From the NCBI RefSeq assembly GCF_025567345.1, contig NZ_JAOQJS010000007.1:186001-250000 (forward strand): a stretch of DNA of 64,000 nt. Reading direction: 5' to 3'. The stretch is from Coprococcus ammoniilyticus (GTDB lineage: Bacteria; Bacillota; Clostridia; Lachnospirales; Lachnospiraceae). Below the pieces are notes generated by a model that ran no database searches, was not told the origin of the DNA, and saw only the letters and a list, made by a program, of their open reading frames with translations. A program made the translations under genes and the position numbers. Below are positions 6,906 to 15,875 of this stretch, piece after piece (positions within the stretch are counted from its first letter, which is position 1; each line of letters starts with the position of its first letter).

Positions 6906-9362
6906 CTACTCTTCAAGCTTCAGATCTTCTACCATGGCTACCGGAAGATCTCTGATCCCCAGCCAGATGCTTCCGCAGATGATCAGACCGGATGCCACAA
7001 GTCCGACTCCAAATGCCCACCAGGCAATCGACTTTCCTGCCTCGATCACCATATTAAGATACATGAATACTCCATACGATAACCCGATACCTATAATAAA
7101 GCCGAGTACATTGGCTACCACTGTCGTCATAACCCCCTCTAACATAACGGTTTTCAACAGGCGCTTTCTGGACATTCCGATGACACGGAGCTGTGCGAAT
7201 TCTTTTCGTCTCAGATGCAGATTTCCGGCTGTCGTATTCACAATATTTACTGAACTTAATACAAAGATGAACAATACCGCTGCGATTGCATACCGGACAA
7301 AGCTTTTCAGGTATACACAGAGCTGCATAGACTCTCCATATAAGGAATCACCGATATAGGAAAGCATATCTGTTACAGAGCTGGCTGATACACTGTCCAG
7401 ATTGACCTTATATTTCATTCCGGCAATGTCATTTTCTCCATATCCGGTCAGATCGAAATAATCATTCTGGCGCATATAGATCTGACGGTCTGCAGTCTCA
7501 CCAAATACCTGTGTGCCAAGATCCAGAATACCTTCGACCTTGTAAGTCTTGTAGTGTCCCTCTGCGATCAGCTTATCCTTGATCTTCTTGTATTCTGCAT
7601 ATTCCTGTCGTACGGAAGTCCGGTCTTCCCCATTTCCTACCGTACTGCCTTCGCTGTCACCATCTTCTGTCGCTGTTTCCTGAAGCTTTTCATATTCCTG
7701 ATCGATCTTCTCCTTTGCTTTCAGACATTCTTTCTGGTATAAAGCAAAATCAACTAACTGAACCGTATCGCCCAATTCAAAATGATAAGTGTCAAAATGG
7801 TAGGTCTTATCATATAAAGTATCATTCGTATCCTCGGTCTCCTCCAGATCCCAGCTGTTAAAGCTTCCTCCTGCCACAACCAGAATACCGTTCTCTGACA
7901 GCTCCGTTGTTCCTGCTTTCAGATATTTCGTCAGATCGTTCAGATCAGAATCGTCACATCCGATCACATCTGTACTGTTTACCATGCTTTCTGCTACACT
8001 TCTGGTAACTTCCGGATCCTTATCATCAGATGCCTCTCCTGTTCCATTTAACTTATCCATATAGACACCGTAATAATGTCCCATCGTAACCTTGGTTCGA
8101 AATTCATCTGTGATCTTTCCTGTATAAGAATCCGTATCTACCAGATCGGCCTTGCAGCCATATACCTTCTTCGATTCTTCTACACTATTATTCCGTGACA
8201 ATTCCCGGAATACCTCTACAGATGGCAAGGTGCTCTGCGCTTCCTCCAGACTCGTTGTAGCGGATGAATATGATGTCAGATTGATCTGATAATCTCCAAA
8301 CTTTTCATCTGTAGACTTCCAGTATTTCCGAAGCTGTCCCCAACAGCTGCAGATCAATACGATCGCCGAAATGCTAAACACCATAGCGGTTACTGTCTTT
8401 ATAAATCTTCCTTTGTTTCGAAGAACACTCTTTCTGGCATATGATCCTTCGATTCCAAATATCTTTCCCATCAGTCCGCCGCCATGACGACGAAGCTTTT
8501 CTTTCTTGATCCTGTATTCACCACGAACCGCACTGACCGGCGTCATCTTCGTTACCAGCTTGGCATTCTCACGCATTACAAAATACATATCTCCCAGATA
8601 AGTGATCAGGATCGGTATCATCGGAATGATATGGAAGCCTGCGCTTATCTTAAATATAAATCCAAGGATCATGCTGACAATTCCGCCCATCACAATGCCG
8701 GCAAGCAGTCCGGCTATCTCAAGCATGGCTCCCATCCGATAGATGATGCCGCTTAGCTGTCCTTTCGTCGCTCCGATACATCGTAAGATTCCATAGTCTT
8801 TCACCTGCTCTAATGTGAACATCTGGATCGTATTTCTGATAACTCCGACTGCAAAGATTGCAAATATATATGCAATCAGCAGAACCACGATCAATATAAC
8901 GGCAAATCCTTCCTCCATGTCCTGCAGATACCAAGTGGAAAGATTCCAGTTAAGTTCTGCATCCACCCCATAATCTTCTATCATCTCGTTCATGATCTTA
9001 GCCATCCTGTAAGGATGTCCGGTATTTACATACAATGCATTGTCGTATACCTTTTCTACATATTTGCCATCCGTTCCGTTCACTGTCTCCCACTCACTCA
9101 CCGCATATTTTCCTGTATATGCCTGTGTGACACGATCATCCGACGCAATCTGTGATAAGGTTTCCTGATCATCCGTCAGGAACACGATCTCATAGTCCGC
9201 TTCCTTTCTTACATCTTTTTGCTGCTGCAGCATATAAGAATAGAAAATGTTCAATCCCGCATACAATACGATCACTGTGATCATTACACCGATGATCGTG
9301 ATCACACACCGCTTTTTGCTGGCTTTCAGATAATATGCTGCAAGTTTCTTATAGTCTGTCAT
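6906..9362 (-). CDS. Large FtsX-family ABC permease
   Basis: 818 residues, with one N-terminal helix (about 17-40), a short extracytoplasmic loop, three helices (about 155-270), a second N-terminal-like helix (about 325), a long extracytoplasmic domain of about 330 residues and three C-terminal helices. The two FtsX units in one chain resemble BceB-like or other ABC3-type permeases. The conserved FtsX block appears twice (DYGILRCIGATKGQL and EFAQLRVIGMSRKRL). It is paralogous to the next gene (same start and end motifs) and sits about 60 bp downstream of it. Confidence 0.85.
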   Translation of the reverse strand: MTDYKKLAAYYLKASKKRCVITIIGVMITVIVLYAGLNIFYSYMLQQQKDVRKEADYEIVFLTDDQETLSQIASDDRVTQAYTGKYAVSEWETVNGTDGKYVEKVYDNALYVNTGHPYRMAKIMNEMIEDYGVDAELNWNLSTWYLQDMEEGFAVILIVVLLIAYIFAIFAVGVIRNTIQMFTLEQVKDYGILRCIGATKGQLSGIIYRMGAMLEIAGLLAGIVMGGIVSMILGFIFKISAGFHIIPMIPILITYLGDMYFVMRENAKLVTKMTPVSAVRGEYRIKKEKLRRHGGGLMGKIFGIEGSYARKSVLRNKGRFIKTVTAMVFSISAIVLICSCWGQLRKYWKSTDEKFGDYQINLTSYSSATTSLEEAQSTLPSVEVFRELSRNNSVEESKKVYGCKADLVDTDSYTGKITDEFRTKVTMGHYYGVYMDKLNGTGEASDDKDPEVTRSVAESMVNSTDVIGCDDSDLNDLTKYLKAGTTELSENGILVVAGGSFNSWDLEETEDTNDTLYDKTYHFDTYHFELGDTVQLVDFALYQKECLKAKEKIDQEYEKLQETATEDGDSEGSTVGNGEDRTSVRQEYAEYKKIKDKLIAEGHYKTYKVEGILDLGTQVFGETADRQIYMRQNDYFDLTGYGENDIAGMKYKVNLDSVSASSVTDMLSYIGDSLYGESMQLCVYLKSFVRYAIAAVLFIFVLSSVNIVNTTAGNLHLRRKEFAQLRVIGMSRKRLLKTVMLEGVMTTVVANVLGFIIGIGLSYGVFMYLNMVIEAGKSIAWWAFGVGLVASGLIICGSIWLGIRDLPVAMVEDLKLEE

Positions 9363-9424
9363 TTCTCACCTCTCCTTTTTATTTCACACCGATAACTTTG
9401 GCCTTTCTTCATCATTATCGTTTT

Positions 9425-11854
9425 TTATTCCTCAAGCTTCAGGTCATCCACAATATCAACCGGAAGATCCCTAAGTGATACATAGATGCTTCCACAGATT
9501 ACCAATGCAGATGCGGCAAACCCGACTCCAAATGCCCACCAGGCAATGGTCGGTTTTATATATAAAAGCATGCTGAGATATTCATAGATATATATTGTAA
9601 ATATCGTACCGAATAAAAATCCAAGAATATTCGATAAGGCAGTTGCCATCACTCCCTCTAACATGACCGTATGGATCAACCTCTTTCTGGACATTCCAAG
9701 TACCCGGAGCTGCGCCAGTTCTTTTCGCCTCATATGCAGATTTCCTGCTGTGGTATTAATGATATTCACTGAACTTAATATAAATACAAAGGCAGCAAAC
9801 GCCAACGCATACCGCATTACATTTCTGGCATATGCATATCCATACAAAACATCCGTAAGATCGGACGATAGCATGTCAAAATAGGATATCGGTACACTGT
9901 CAAGATCGATCGCATACTTTACTCCCGTCATATCCTGTTCATCAAATCCGGTCAGATCGAAATAAGAATCTCTTTTCATATAGATATCAGCCCATTCCGG
10001 AAGCAGCTGATCTCCAAAATCCAGAACTCCCTGAACTGTATAGGTTCGATAATATCCTTCCTCAATAAGTTCCTGACGGATACGCTCAGCGATCACATAC
10101 TGTTCACGCCAGGTTGATCTGCCCTCTTTGGTTGCCCGTTCTTCTGAGATATAGGTATCTCCCGTATCTACCTCAGGACTGACCAAAATGCTGTCTGCCA
10201 TCATCTTGTCATAAGCCGCCTGATATCGTTTTTTATATTCCCTGTAATCAACCAGCCGGATCGTATCTCCTACCTGCAGATCATATGTATCAAAATGCTT
10301 TCCCAGATCATACAATGTCAGCTTTTCATCACCCGTCCAGGAATAATCCATTACACTTCCTCCACCGATAACCAGGATACCATCGTCATCCAGCTCCGCA
10401 GTTCCACTCTCTATAAATTCGGACAGATAGTCCAGATCATTCTGATCACAACCTTCAATGCTTATAAATGAACTATTCAGACTGTCAACAGCCTTTTCAT
10501 ATTCTACATCATCTTTCTCGCTGTATTCCTTTGTATTCCGTTCTCTCCATCTCTGCATCATTGCTTCGATGTAACTTCCCAAACTCGTCTGTTCTGCATA
10601 ATCTTTGTTAAACTTGCCATAATAGGTTTCAGGATCTACCAGATTTCCTCTGGCACTGTATACCATTTTTGTTTCTGTTACATAGTAATGCAAAGAATTC
10701 TCTTTGATCTCTTCGGCAGAGGGCAAATCCTCACTCTGTATCCATTCCACATCATTAAATATGCTGGCAGGCGATTGGTTTTCTTCCAGATATCTGCCAT
10801 ACATATCATTAATATTCTTTTTCGTATCATGAACCATACTCTCGATGCTTAAGCATATAATGATCGCCGTTATGCTGAGCATCATGGCTGTTACTGTCTT
10901 TGCAAATCGTCCGCTGTTCCGCAATACACTTTTTCTTGCATAGGCGCCTTCAACACCGAACAACCGCCCCATCAGACCATTTCCACGAACCTTGATCTTT
11001 TCCTTTTTGATCCGGTACTCCCCACGGACCGCACTGACCGGAGATATCTTCGTCACAAGCTTTGAACACTCCTGCATAACAAAATACAGATCTCCAAGAT
11101 ATGCGATCAGGATCGGAATAGCCGGTCCGATATGGAATCCGACATTTACATCCTTTGAAAAACCAAGGATCACACTGATGATGGTTCCGAGCAGTACACC
11201 GGCTGCAATGCCTGTCAGTTCCATGCCCGCTCCCATCCTGTATATAACCCGGTTCAACTGTCCTTTGGTTGCTCCGATGCACCGCAGGATTCCATAATCC
11301 TTTACCTGCTCTAACGTGAACATCTGCACCGTATTTCTGATCATTCCGACAGCAAAGATTGCAAAGATATAAGCAACCAACAGAACAAGGATCAATACAA
11401 CACCAAGCAGACCATCTGAATCCTGAAGATATAACACAGCCAATTCATTATTCAGCCTTGCATCCACTCCGTAATCCGCTTTCATGGCCTCCATGACCGA
11501 CTCCATCTGATAAGGATGTCTGATATTCACATATAAAGCATTTTTATAATTTACTTCTACAAATCTTTCTTCATCACTGACATATTCTTCCCCTGTATAC
11601 GCCCCGCTATATGCCTGAAGTACCCGGTCATCTGCTGCGATCTGCGCTAATCTGTCTGTATCTTCTGACAGAAAAACGATCTCATAGTCTGCTTCTTTTC
11701 TCACTTCCTGCCGTTTCTGGAGCACATACGAATATCCAAAATTCAATGCTGTATATAGCACCGCCACTGTGATCATCACCCCAACGATCGTAACGATGCA
11801 TCGCCTTTTACCTGCTTTTAGATAATAAAGTGCGAGTTTTTTATAATCTGTCAT
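9425..11854 (-). CDS. Large FtsX-family ABC permease, paralogue of the neighbour
   Basis: 809 residues with the same layout as its neighbour: MTDYKKLALYYLKAGK at the start, DYGILRCIGATKGQL in the first unit, ELAQLRVLGMSRKRL in the second and DDLKLEE at the very end. The cytoplasmic and membrane parts are much more alike between the paralogues than the extracytoplasmic domains. The two probably form a heterodimeric exporter with the single ATPase downstream. It is the first gene of the transporter unit. Confidence 0.85.
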   Translation of the reverse strand: MTDYKKLALYYLKAGKRRCIVTIVGVMITVAVLYTALNFGYSYVLQKRQEVRKEADYEIVFLSEDTDRLAQIAADDRVLQAYSGAYTGEEYVSDEERFVEVNYKNALYVNIRHPYQMESVMEAMKADYGVDARLNNELAVLYLQDSDGLLGVVLILVLLVAYIFAIFAVGMIRNTVQMFTLEQVKDYGILRCIGATKGQLNRVIYRMGAGMELTGIAAGVLLGTIISVILGFSKDVNVGFHIGPAIPILIAYLGDLYFVMQECSKLVTKISPVSAVRGEYRIKKEKIKVRGNGLMGRLFGVEGAYARKSVLRNSGRFAKTVTAMMLSITAIIICLSIESMVHDTKKNINDMYGRYLEENQSPASIFNDVEWIQSEDLPSAEEIKENSLHYYVTETKMVYSARGNLVDPETYYGKFNKDYAEQTSLGSYIEAMMQRWRERNTKEYSEKDDVEYEKAVDSLNSSFISIEGCDQNDLDYLSEFIESGTAELDDDGILVIGGGSVMDYSWTGDEKLTLYDLGKHFDTYDLQVGDTIRLVDYREYKKRYQAAYDKMMADSILVSPEVDTGDTYISEERATKEGRSTWREQYVIAERIRQELIEEGYYRTYTVQGVLDFGDQLLPEWADIYMKRDSYFDLTGFDEQDMTGVKYAIDLDSVPISYFDMLSSDLTDVLYGYAYARNVMRYALAFAAFVFILSSVNIINTTAGNLHMRRKELAQLRVLGMSRKRLIHTVMLEGVMATALSNILGFLFGTIFTIYIYEYLSMLLYIKPTIAWWAFGVGFAASALVICGSIYVSLRDLPVDIVDDLKLEE

Positions 11855-11878
11855 TCATTACCTCCCCGTGATATATAT

Positions 11879-11914
11879 GAAAAAAAGATAGATACCTCTT
11901 CGTTGTATCTATCT
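11879..11914 (-). terminator. Terminator between the kinase and the ABC cluster
   Basis: A perfect 10-bp stem (AGATAGATAC / GTATCTATCT) is followed by seven T in minus orientation. It lies only about 25 bp before the first permease. It therefore either ends the kinase transcript, with the transporter promoter being very close, or acts as an attenuator in the transporter leader. Confidence 0.75.
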
Positions 11915-11956
11915 TCTCACTTCTATCTTACATTCCCGTGAATATCTGTGTATTCT

Positions 11957-11978
11957 TTTCTTACAATATTGTAAGAAA
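11957..11978. promoter_or_regulatory. 22-bp perfect palindrome, candidate operator
   Basis: The half-site TTTCTTACAAT is repeated as its exact reverse complement with no spacer. It is located between the kinase stop codon and the terminator before the ABC permease operon, a likely position for an operator of the transporter. The regulator is not encoded next to it. Confidence 0.5.
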
Positions 11979-12067
11979 GAGATAATTTCCTACATCAATT
12001 CCCATCACCATAGTATTTTCTGTTATTGCTTCACATTAATTTCTTTAGAATTCTTTTTAGAATCAGC

Positions 12068-13105
12068 TTAATCTACATGTACAAATGTAATGATAAACCA
12101 GGTATATGCTCCTTCTTCACTCCGCACCGTGATCTTGCCGCCCATTCCTTCTACGATAGATTTTGTAAGGGATAAGCCGATTCCGACACTGTTCGGATTC
12201 ACATCATGGTGTACACGGTAGAATCGTTTAAATATATTTCCGAGATCCTTCTCTGCGATTCCCATTCCATGATCCTTGACATAGATCCTGGTAAAGACCG
12301 GATTGTGTTCTACCTCAACCGTGATCTCTGTCTTCTCCGGTGAATAGTCTGATGCATTCTTCAAAAGATTGATGATCGCCTCTACGAGCCAGTCTCCGTC
12401 ACAGACCAGCTTCCTGCCATCCTCACAGATTACATGAACCTCCTGTTCCCTGCTCTCCGTCAGATAAGTTACGCTGTCTCTTGCCTGTAATAATAACAGC
12501 TTCAGATCACATTCTTTTCGGTCAAACTGGATTGCTCCCGCCTCGATCCGTGCAAGCTTTAAAAGAGATAATACCATCCATTCCATTCTGGTAAGCTGAT
12601 TTTTTGATTCGTTAAGCACCCGCATCCGTTTTTCTTCATCTGTAAAGGAATCATCTAACAGCAGATCGATGAATACATTTAAGGATGCCAGCGGTGTCTT
12701 AAGCTGATGAGAGATATCTGACATGATATCACGTAAGAATACTTTCTCTGACATTTCCCGCTCTTTGTTTTCTTTTAAAAATGTCACCATCTTATAAAAG
12801 TTCGTATATAAGATTCCGATCGTGCCCTGCATGTATTCTTCCTCCGGCAGCTCATCTTCTCCCTGAAGCACACGAAGCATCTCATCCGACACATGCTCAA
12901 TCTCCCGATAAGTATGGTCGATCTCCCGATAACTGATGAAAAACAGAATTACAAGCCCAACCGCTAACATCAGCAAAATAACTGCAATTCTCTTTTCATC
13001 GCCACCGAACAGGAACCGTATACCGATTCCAACCACTGCCAGCAATATTACAGCCAGGATCACAAATCGTTGTATGAACCGTTTTCTCTCAAAATCACTT
13101 TTCAA
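12068..13105 (-). CDS. Membrane sensor histidine kinase, no adjacent response regulator
   Basis: 345 residues. Two membrane helices (about 12-32 and 40-58) are separated by a very short loop, as in intramembrane-sensing kinases. HisKA follows with the phospho-acceptor His133 in DISHQLKTPL, then an HATPase domain with INLLKNASDYS (N box), DHGMGIAEKDL (G1) and GIGLSLTKSIVEGMGG (G2). Kinases of this type often control FtsX-type ABC transporters like the ones downstream. No response regulator lies on either side. It begins 17 bp after the amylase-family gene and may be co-transcribed with it. Confidence 0.88.
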   Translation of the reverse strand: MKSDFERKRFIQRFVILAVILLAVVGIGIRFLFGGDEKRIAVILLMLAVGLVILFFISYREIDHTYREIEHVSDEMLRVLQGEDELPEEEYMQGTIGILYTNFYKMVTFLKENKEREMSEKVFLRDIMSDISHQLKTPLASLNVFIDLLLDDSFTDEEKRMRVLNESKNQLTRMEWMVLSLLKLARIEAGAIQFDRKECDLKLLLLQARDSVTYLTESREQEVHVICEDGRKLVCDGDWLVEAIINLLKNASDYSPEKTEITVEVEHNPVFTRIYVKDHGMGIAEKDLGNIFKRFYRVHHDVNPNSVGIGLSLTKSIVEGMGGKITVRSEEGAYTWFIITFVHVD

Positions 13106-13122
13106 GACTTTAGTTTCCTCTT

Positions 13123-15228
13123 TTAAACATCTCTTCCCACATTTACAAGAACCATAGCTGACATCTTCGGCACCTTCATATAAAGCATATTATGCTCTAC
13201 TTTGTAGTCACAGGTTTCCAGACTGTAGCCTTCTTCATTTGTAAGCATCACTCTGCGCATGATCTCATGGTTCTTGACCCCAATCCGTCTGACATGCAGC
13301 TTCACATCGATGTCTTCATAATTTGTATTCAGGATCACAACCAGTTGCTCCGTATCTGTGAACCGTCCATATGCGATAATCTTATGTGCTCCATGCAAGA
13401 ACATAACCGAGCCACGGATCAGAGCCTCATAGTTCTTATGGATACAGATCATGTCTTTATGGAACCGGATCAGTTCCATATCTTCTCTGCCCCACGGATA
13501 CGTTCTACGGTTATCCGGGTCAGTCCAGCCACAAAGTCCTGCTTCATCTCCATAGTAGATCGTCGGAGCTCCCGGCCAGGTCATCTGGAATACAACGCCC
13601 TGACGGAATATACTCTTATCGATACCCTCATTTGCCGCCTGCGGCCCCATCGTATGCGTACGTCCGACTCTCCGGTTTGTACGGGTTAAGAATCTGGAAT
13701 GATCGTGGTTTGATAATTCATTCATTGCAATCTCAAGGGATGGACGCTGGAATCTCGCCATATGATAATTCATGGCTCCCATAAATGTATCCGGATTACC
13801 CAACAGATCACCACGGAACTCATCACTGTGTTTCTCAACACCAGTCAGAAACCAGGTAATCGGCTCCATAAATGCATCATAGTTCATAACGGTATCCCAC
13901 TGATCGCCCTTTAACCAAGGCTTTGGATCTCCATAATGCTCTGCCAGTACAATTGCATTAGGATTTGCCTCTTTGACTGCGTTACGGAACATTCTCCAGA
14001 ACTTGTGATTATATTCCTCCGAATGTCCGAGATCTGCTGCAACATCCAGTCGCCAGCCATCCACGTTATATGGAGGGGACACCCATTTCTTTGCTATATT
14101 CAAAATATATTCCACCAGTTTTGGGGAATCTTCATAGTTCAGCTTTGGAAGTGTATCATGCCCCCACCAACCATCGTAGGTGGTATTATACGGCCATACC
14201 TCTTCGTTATAAAACTTAAAGAATGACTTATACGGACTGCTCCAGGATACATATGCTCCCTTCTCGTAGCCTTCCTGATTCTCATAGATACACTCACGAT
14301 CCATCCATTTGTTGAAGGAACCGCAATGGTTAAATACACCATCTAAGATAACACGCATACCACGACTGTGAATCTCCTCCACCAGTTCTGCAAAAAACTG
14401 ATTGCTGGCTTCCAGATTCCGTTTGTCGGTTACACGGCTGATATATTTTGTTGCTCTTTTATTCTCTTTTACGCCATCCGGCAGGCATTCGCCCTCGTCC
14501 ACAACGATCTTTCCGAAATGCGGATCAATATAATCATAATCCTGAATATCGTATTTGTGGTTGGATGGTGATACAAATAACGGATTAAAATAGATAACAT
14601 CTACGCCCAGATCCTGCAGGTAATCTAACTTATCCTTAACACCCTGAAGATCTCCGCCATAGAAACGTCCGACATCCATATTTGCCGGATATTCATACCA
14701 ATCCTTCACCTGTCTGGTAGGACTGTCGATGTAGCAGTATTCGTTGTCCAGTACATCGTTCGATGGATCTCCATTACAGAAACGATCCACATAGATCTGA
14801 TAAAAGACAGCTCCCTTTGCCCAATCCGGTACATCAAAGCCCGGACAGATTTCAAAGTTATAGTCCGGATTCACATTCTTCTGTACACCGATCCTATTAT
14901 AATAACAGGTCACACAGCCCGAATGGACCTCAAAATAATAGGATATATATTTCTCTCCGGCGGGGATCACCGCCGTATAGTAATCAAATAAATCATCGGA
15001 TTCTTCAACAGACATGACGAGTTCCTCGCCATTGTAGATCAAATAAACTTCATCGGCATTATCTGCACATGTTCGAAATCTAACCTTCACCTGGTCATTG
15101 ATTCCAGGCTCCTGCGGTATTCTATAGTATTCAGAACCATCGGAAAACAATCCCCCTACATTGATAACCGGCTTCAGATCATATATATAATCATGAATTC
15201 TTTCTGCGTTCGTGTATTTGTCGGACAT
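13123..15228 (-). CDS. Alpha-amylase family glycosidase (neopullulanase/cyclomaltodextrinase-like)
   Basis: A 701-residue GH13 enzyme with no signal peptide, so it is probably cytoplasmic and acts on maltodextrins. An N-terminal beta domain (about 1-130) precedes the barrel, as in the neopullulanase group. Conserved GH13 regions are seen: DGVFNH (region I), the nucleophile aspartate in GWRLDVAAD (region II), the acid glutamate in VLAEHYGD (region III) and SNHDHSRF (region IV). A C-terminal beta domain follows. The exact specificity (pullulan, cyclodextrin or maltooligosaccharide) cannot be read from the sequence. Confidence 0.88.
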   Translation of the reverse strand: MSDKYTNAERIHDYIYDLKPVINVGGLFSDGSEYYRIPQEPGINDQVKVRFRTCADNADEVYLIYNGEELVMSVEESDDLFDYYTAVIPAGEKYISYYFEVHSGCVTCYYNRIGVQKNVNPDYNFEICPGFDVPDWAKGAVFYQIYVDRFCNGDPSNDVLDNEYCYIDSPTRQVKDWYEYPANMDVGRFYGGDLQGVKDKLDYLQDLGVDVIYFNPLFVSPSNHKYDIQDYDYIDPHFGKIVVDEGECLPDGVKENKRATKYISRVTDKRNLEASNQFFAELVEEIHSRGMRVILDGVFNHCGSFNKWMDRECIYENQEGYEKGAYVSWSSPYKSFFKFYNEEVWPYNTTYDGWWGHDTLPKLNYEDSPKLVEYILNIAKKWVSPPYNVDGWRLDVAADLGHSEEYNHKFWRMFRNAVKEANPNAIVLAEHYGDPKPWLKGDQWDTVMNYDAFMEPITWFLTGVEKHSDEFRGDLLGNPDTFMGAMNYHMARFQRPSLEIAMNELSNHDHSRFLTRTNRRVGRTHTMGPQAANEGIDKSIFRQGVVFQMTWPGAPTIYYGDEAGLCGWTDPDNRRTYPWGREDMELIRFHKDMICIHKNYEALIRGSVMFLHGAHKIIAYGRFTDTEQLVVILNTNYEDIDVKLHVRRIGVKNHEIMRRVMLTNEEGYSLETCDYKVEHNMLYMKVPKMSAMVLVNVGRDV

Positions 15229-15259
15229 TCAAAACTCTCCCTTTCGTTTATGCCTTTTC

Positions 15260-15288
15260 ATTCTAATACTTTTTTAATAAATAGACAA
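15260..15288 (-). promoter_or_regulatory. Promoter of the amylase-family gene
   Basis: -35 TTGTCT, 17-nt spacer and -10 TAGAAT, about 30 bp before the start codon. The outer end of the large inverted-repeat element overlaps the -35, so that element may influence this promoter. Confidence 0.6.
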
Positions 15289-15586
15289 CCTTTTTATGCT
15301 GACAACCAATGGCAAAAACTAAGCCCCACAGCATCCTCCACCGCTCCCCGGGGGCCTGTCCCTGTTATAAATACGATTGCGAGGCTTTCGTCATGAACTG
15401 CACATTGTCAGTAAATACGAGTGCTTGTTTGAGCCGAAGGCGAGTTAGCACAGGAGTATTTACGAATCAGACATGTGCAGTGAATAGAAAACGTAGCAAG
15501 GTATTTATAACAGGGGCAGGCCCCCGGGGAGCGGTGGAGGATGCTGTGGGGCTTTTTTTTCGGATGGTCGGCATAAAAGGGTTGTC
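15284..15586. repeat. Large hairpin element, copy 1 (arms plus conserved core)
   Basis: Two arms (15284-15374 and 15501-15586) are near-perfect reverse complements over most of about 90 bp, including blocks such as AGCCCCACAGCATCCTCC and CTCCCCGGGGGCCTG. They enclose a core at 15393-15490 that recurs at 25993-26092. The core has its own symmetry (GTAAATAC/GTATTTAC and a small CCGAAGG hairpin). No coding frame is convincing. A mobile non-coding element, MITE-like unit or structured RNA family is possible. I could not assign a known name. Confidence 0.75.
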
Positions 15587-15604
15587 CTTTCACCGAAGCA
15601 AAAT

Positions 15605-15637
15605 AAAAGAGACAGTCAACGCACGACTGCCTCTTTT
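15605..15637. terminator. Bidirectional terminator-like hairpin
   Basis: A 13-bp stem with one mismatch (AAAAGAGACAGTC against GACTGCCTCTTTT) and a 7-nt loop, with T-runs on both strands. It lies just outside the hairpin element. The rest of 15640-15780 is AT-rich spacer with a GGGGGG run and no gene. Confidence 0.55.
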
Positions 15638-15781
15638 GGAGAAGGTATTTTGTTACTTATGGGGTGTAGCCAAAACTATATAATGTATTGGGGGGTTACA
15701 AGTATTATTATATACAAATACTTCTAAAAGTCTGCCCAAACATTTTTTTATTTTAAAAATTTTATTGTGCAAAACAGAGAG

Positions 15782-15818
15782 CGGCGTTTTTTGAAATTAT
15801 TCAAAAAACGCCGTTTTT
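15782..15818. terminator. Terminator-like hairpin after ftsH
   Basis: A perfect 13-bp stem (CGGCGTTTTTTGA) with a 6-nt loop, followed by five T on the plus strand. It lies about 60 bp past the ftsH stop. In the direction of ftsH the T-run after the stem is weaker, so its role for that gene is inferred. Confidence 0.6.
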
Positions 15819-15875
15819 GTGCAACATGTACAATTTTTTATTGGTTTTCATTCAATTTGTTCGTGTTACTATTGT

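Noticed and set aside
15309..15683. Plus-strand 124-codon frame through the hairpin element
   Set aside because: It is created by the inverted repeat itself; the product is symmetric and unlike any protein.
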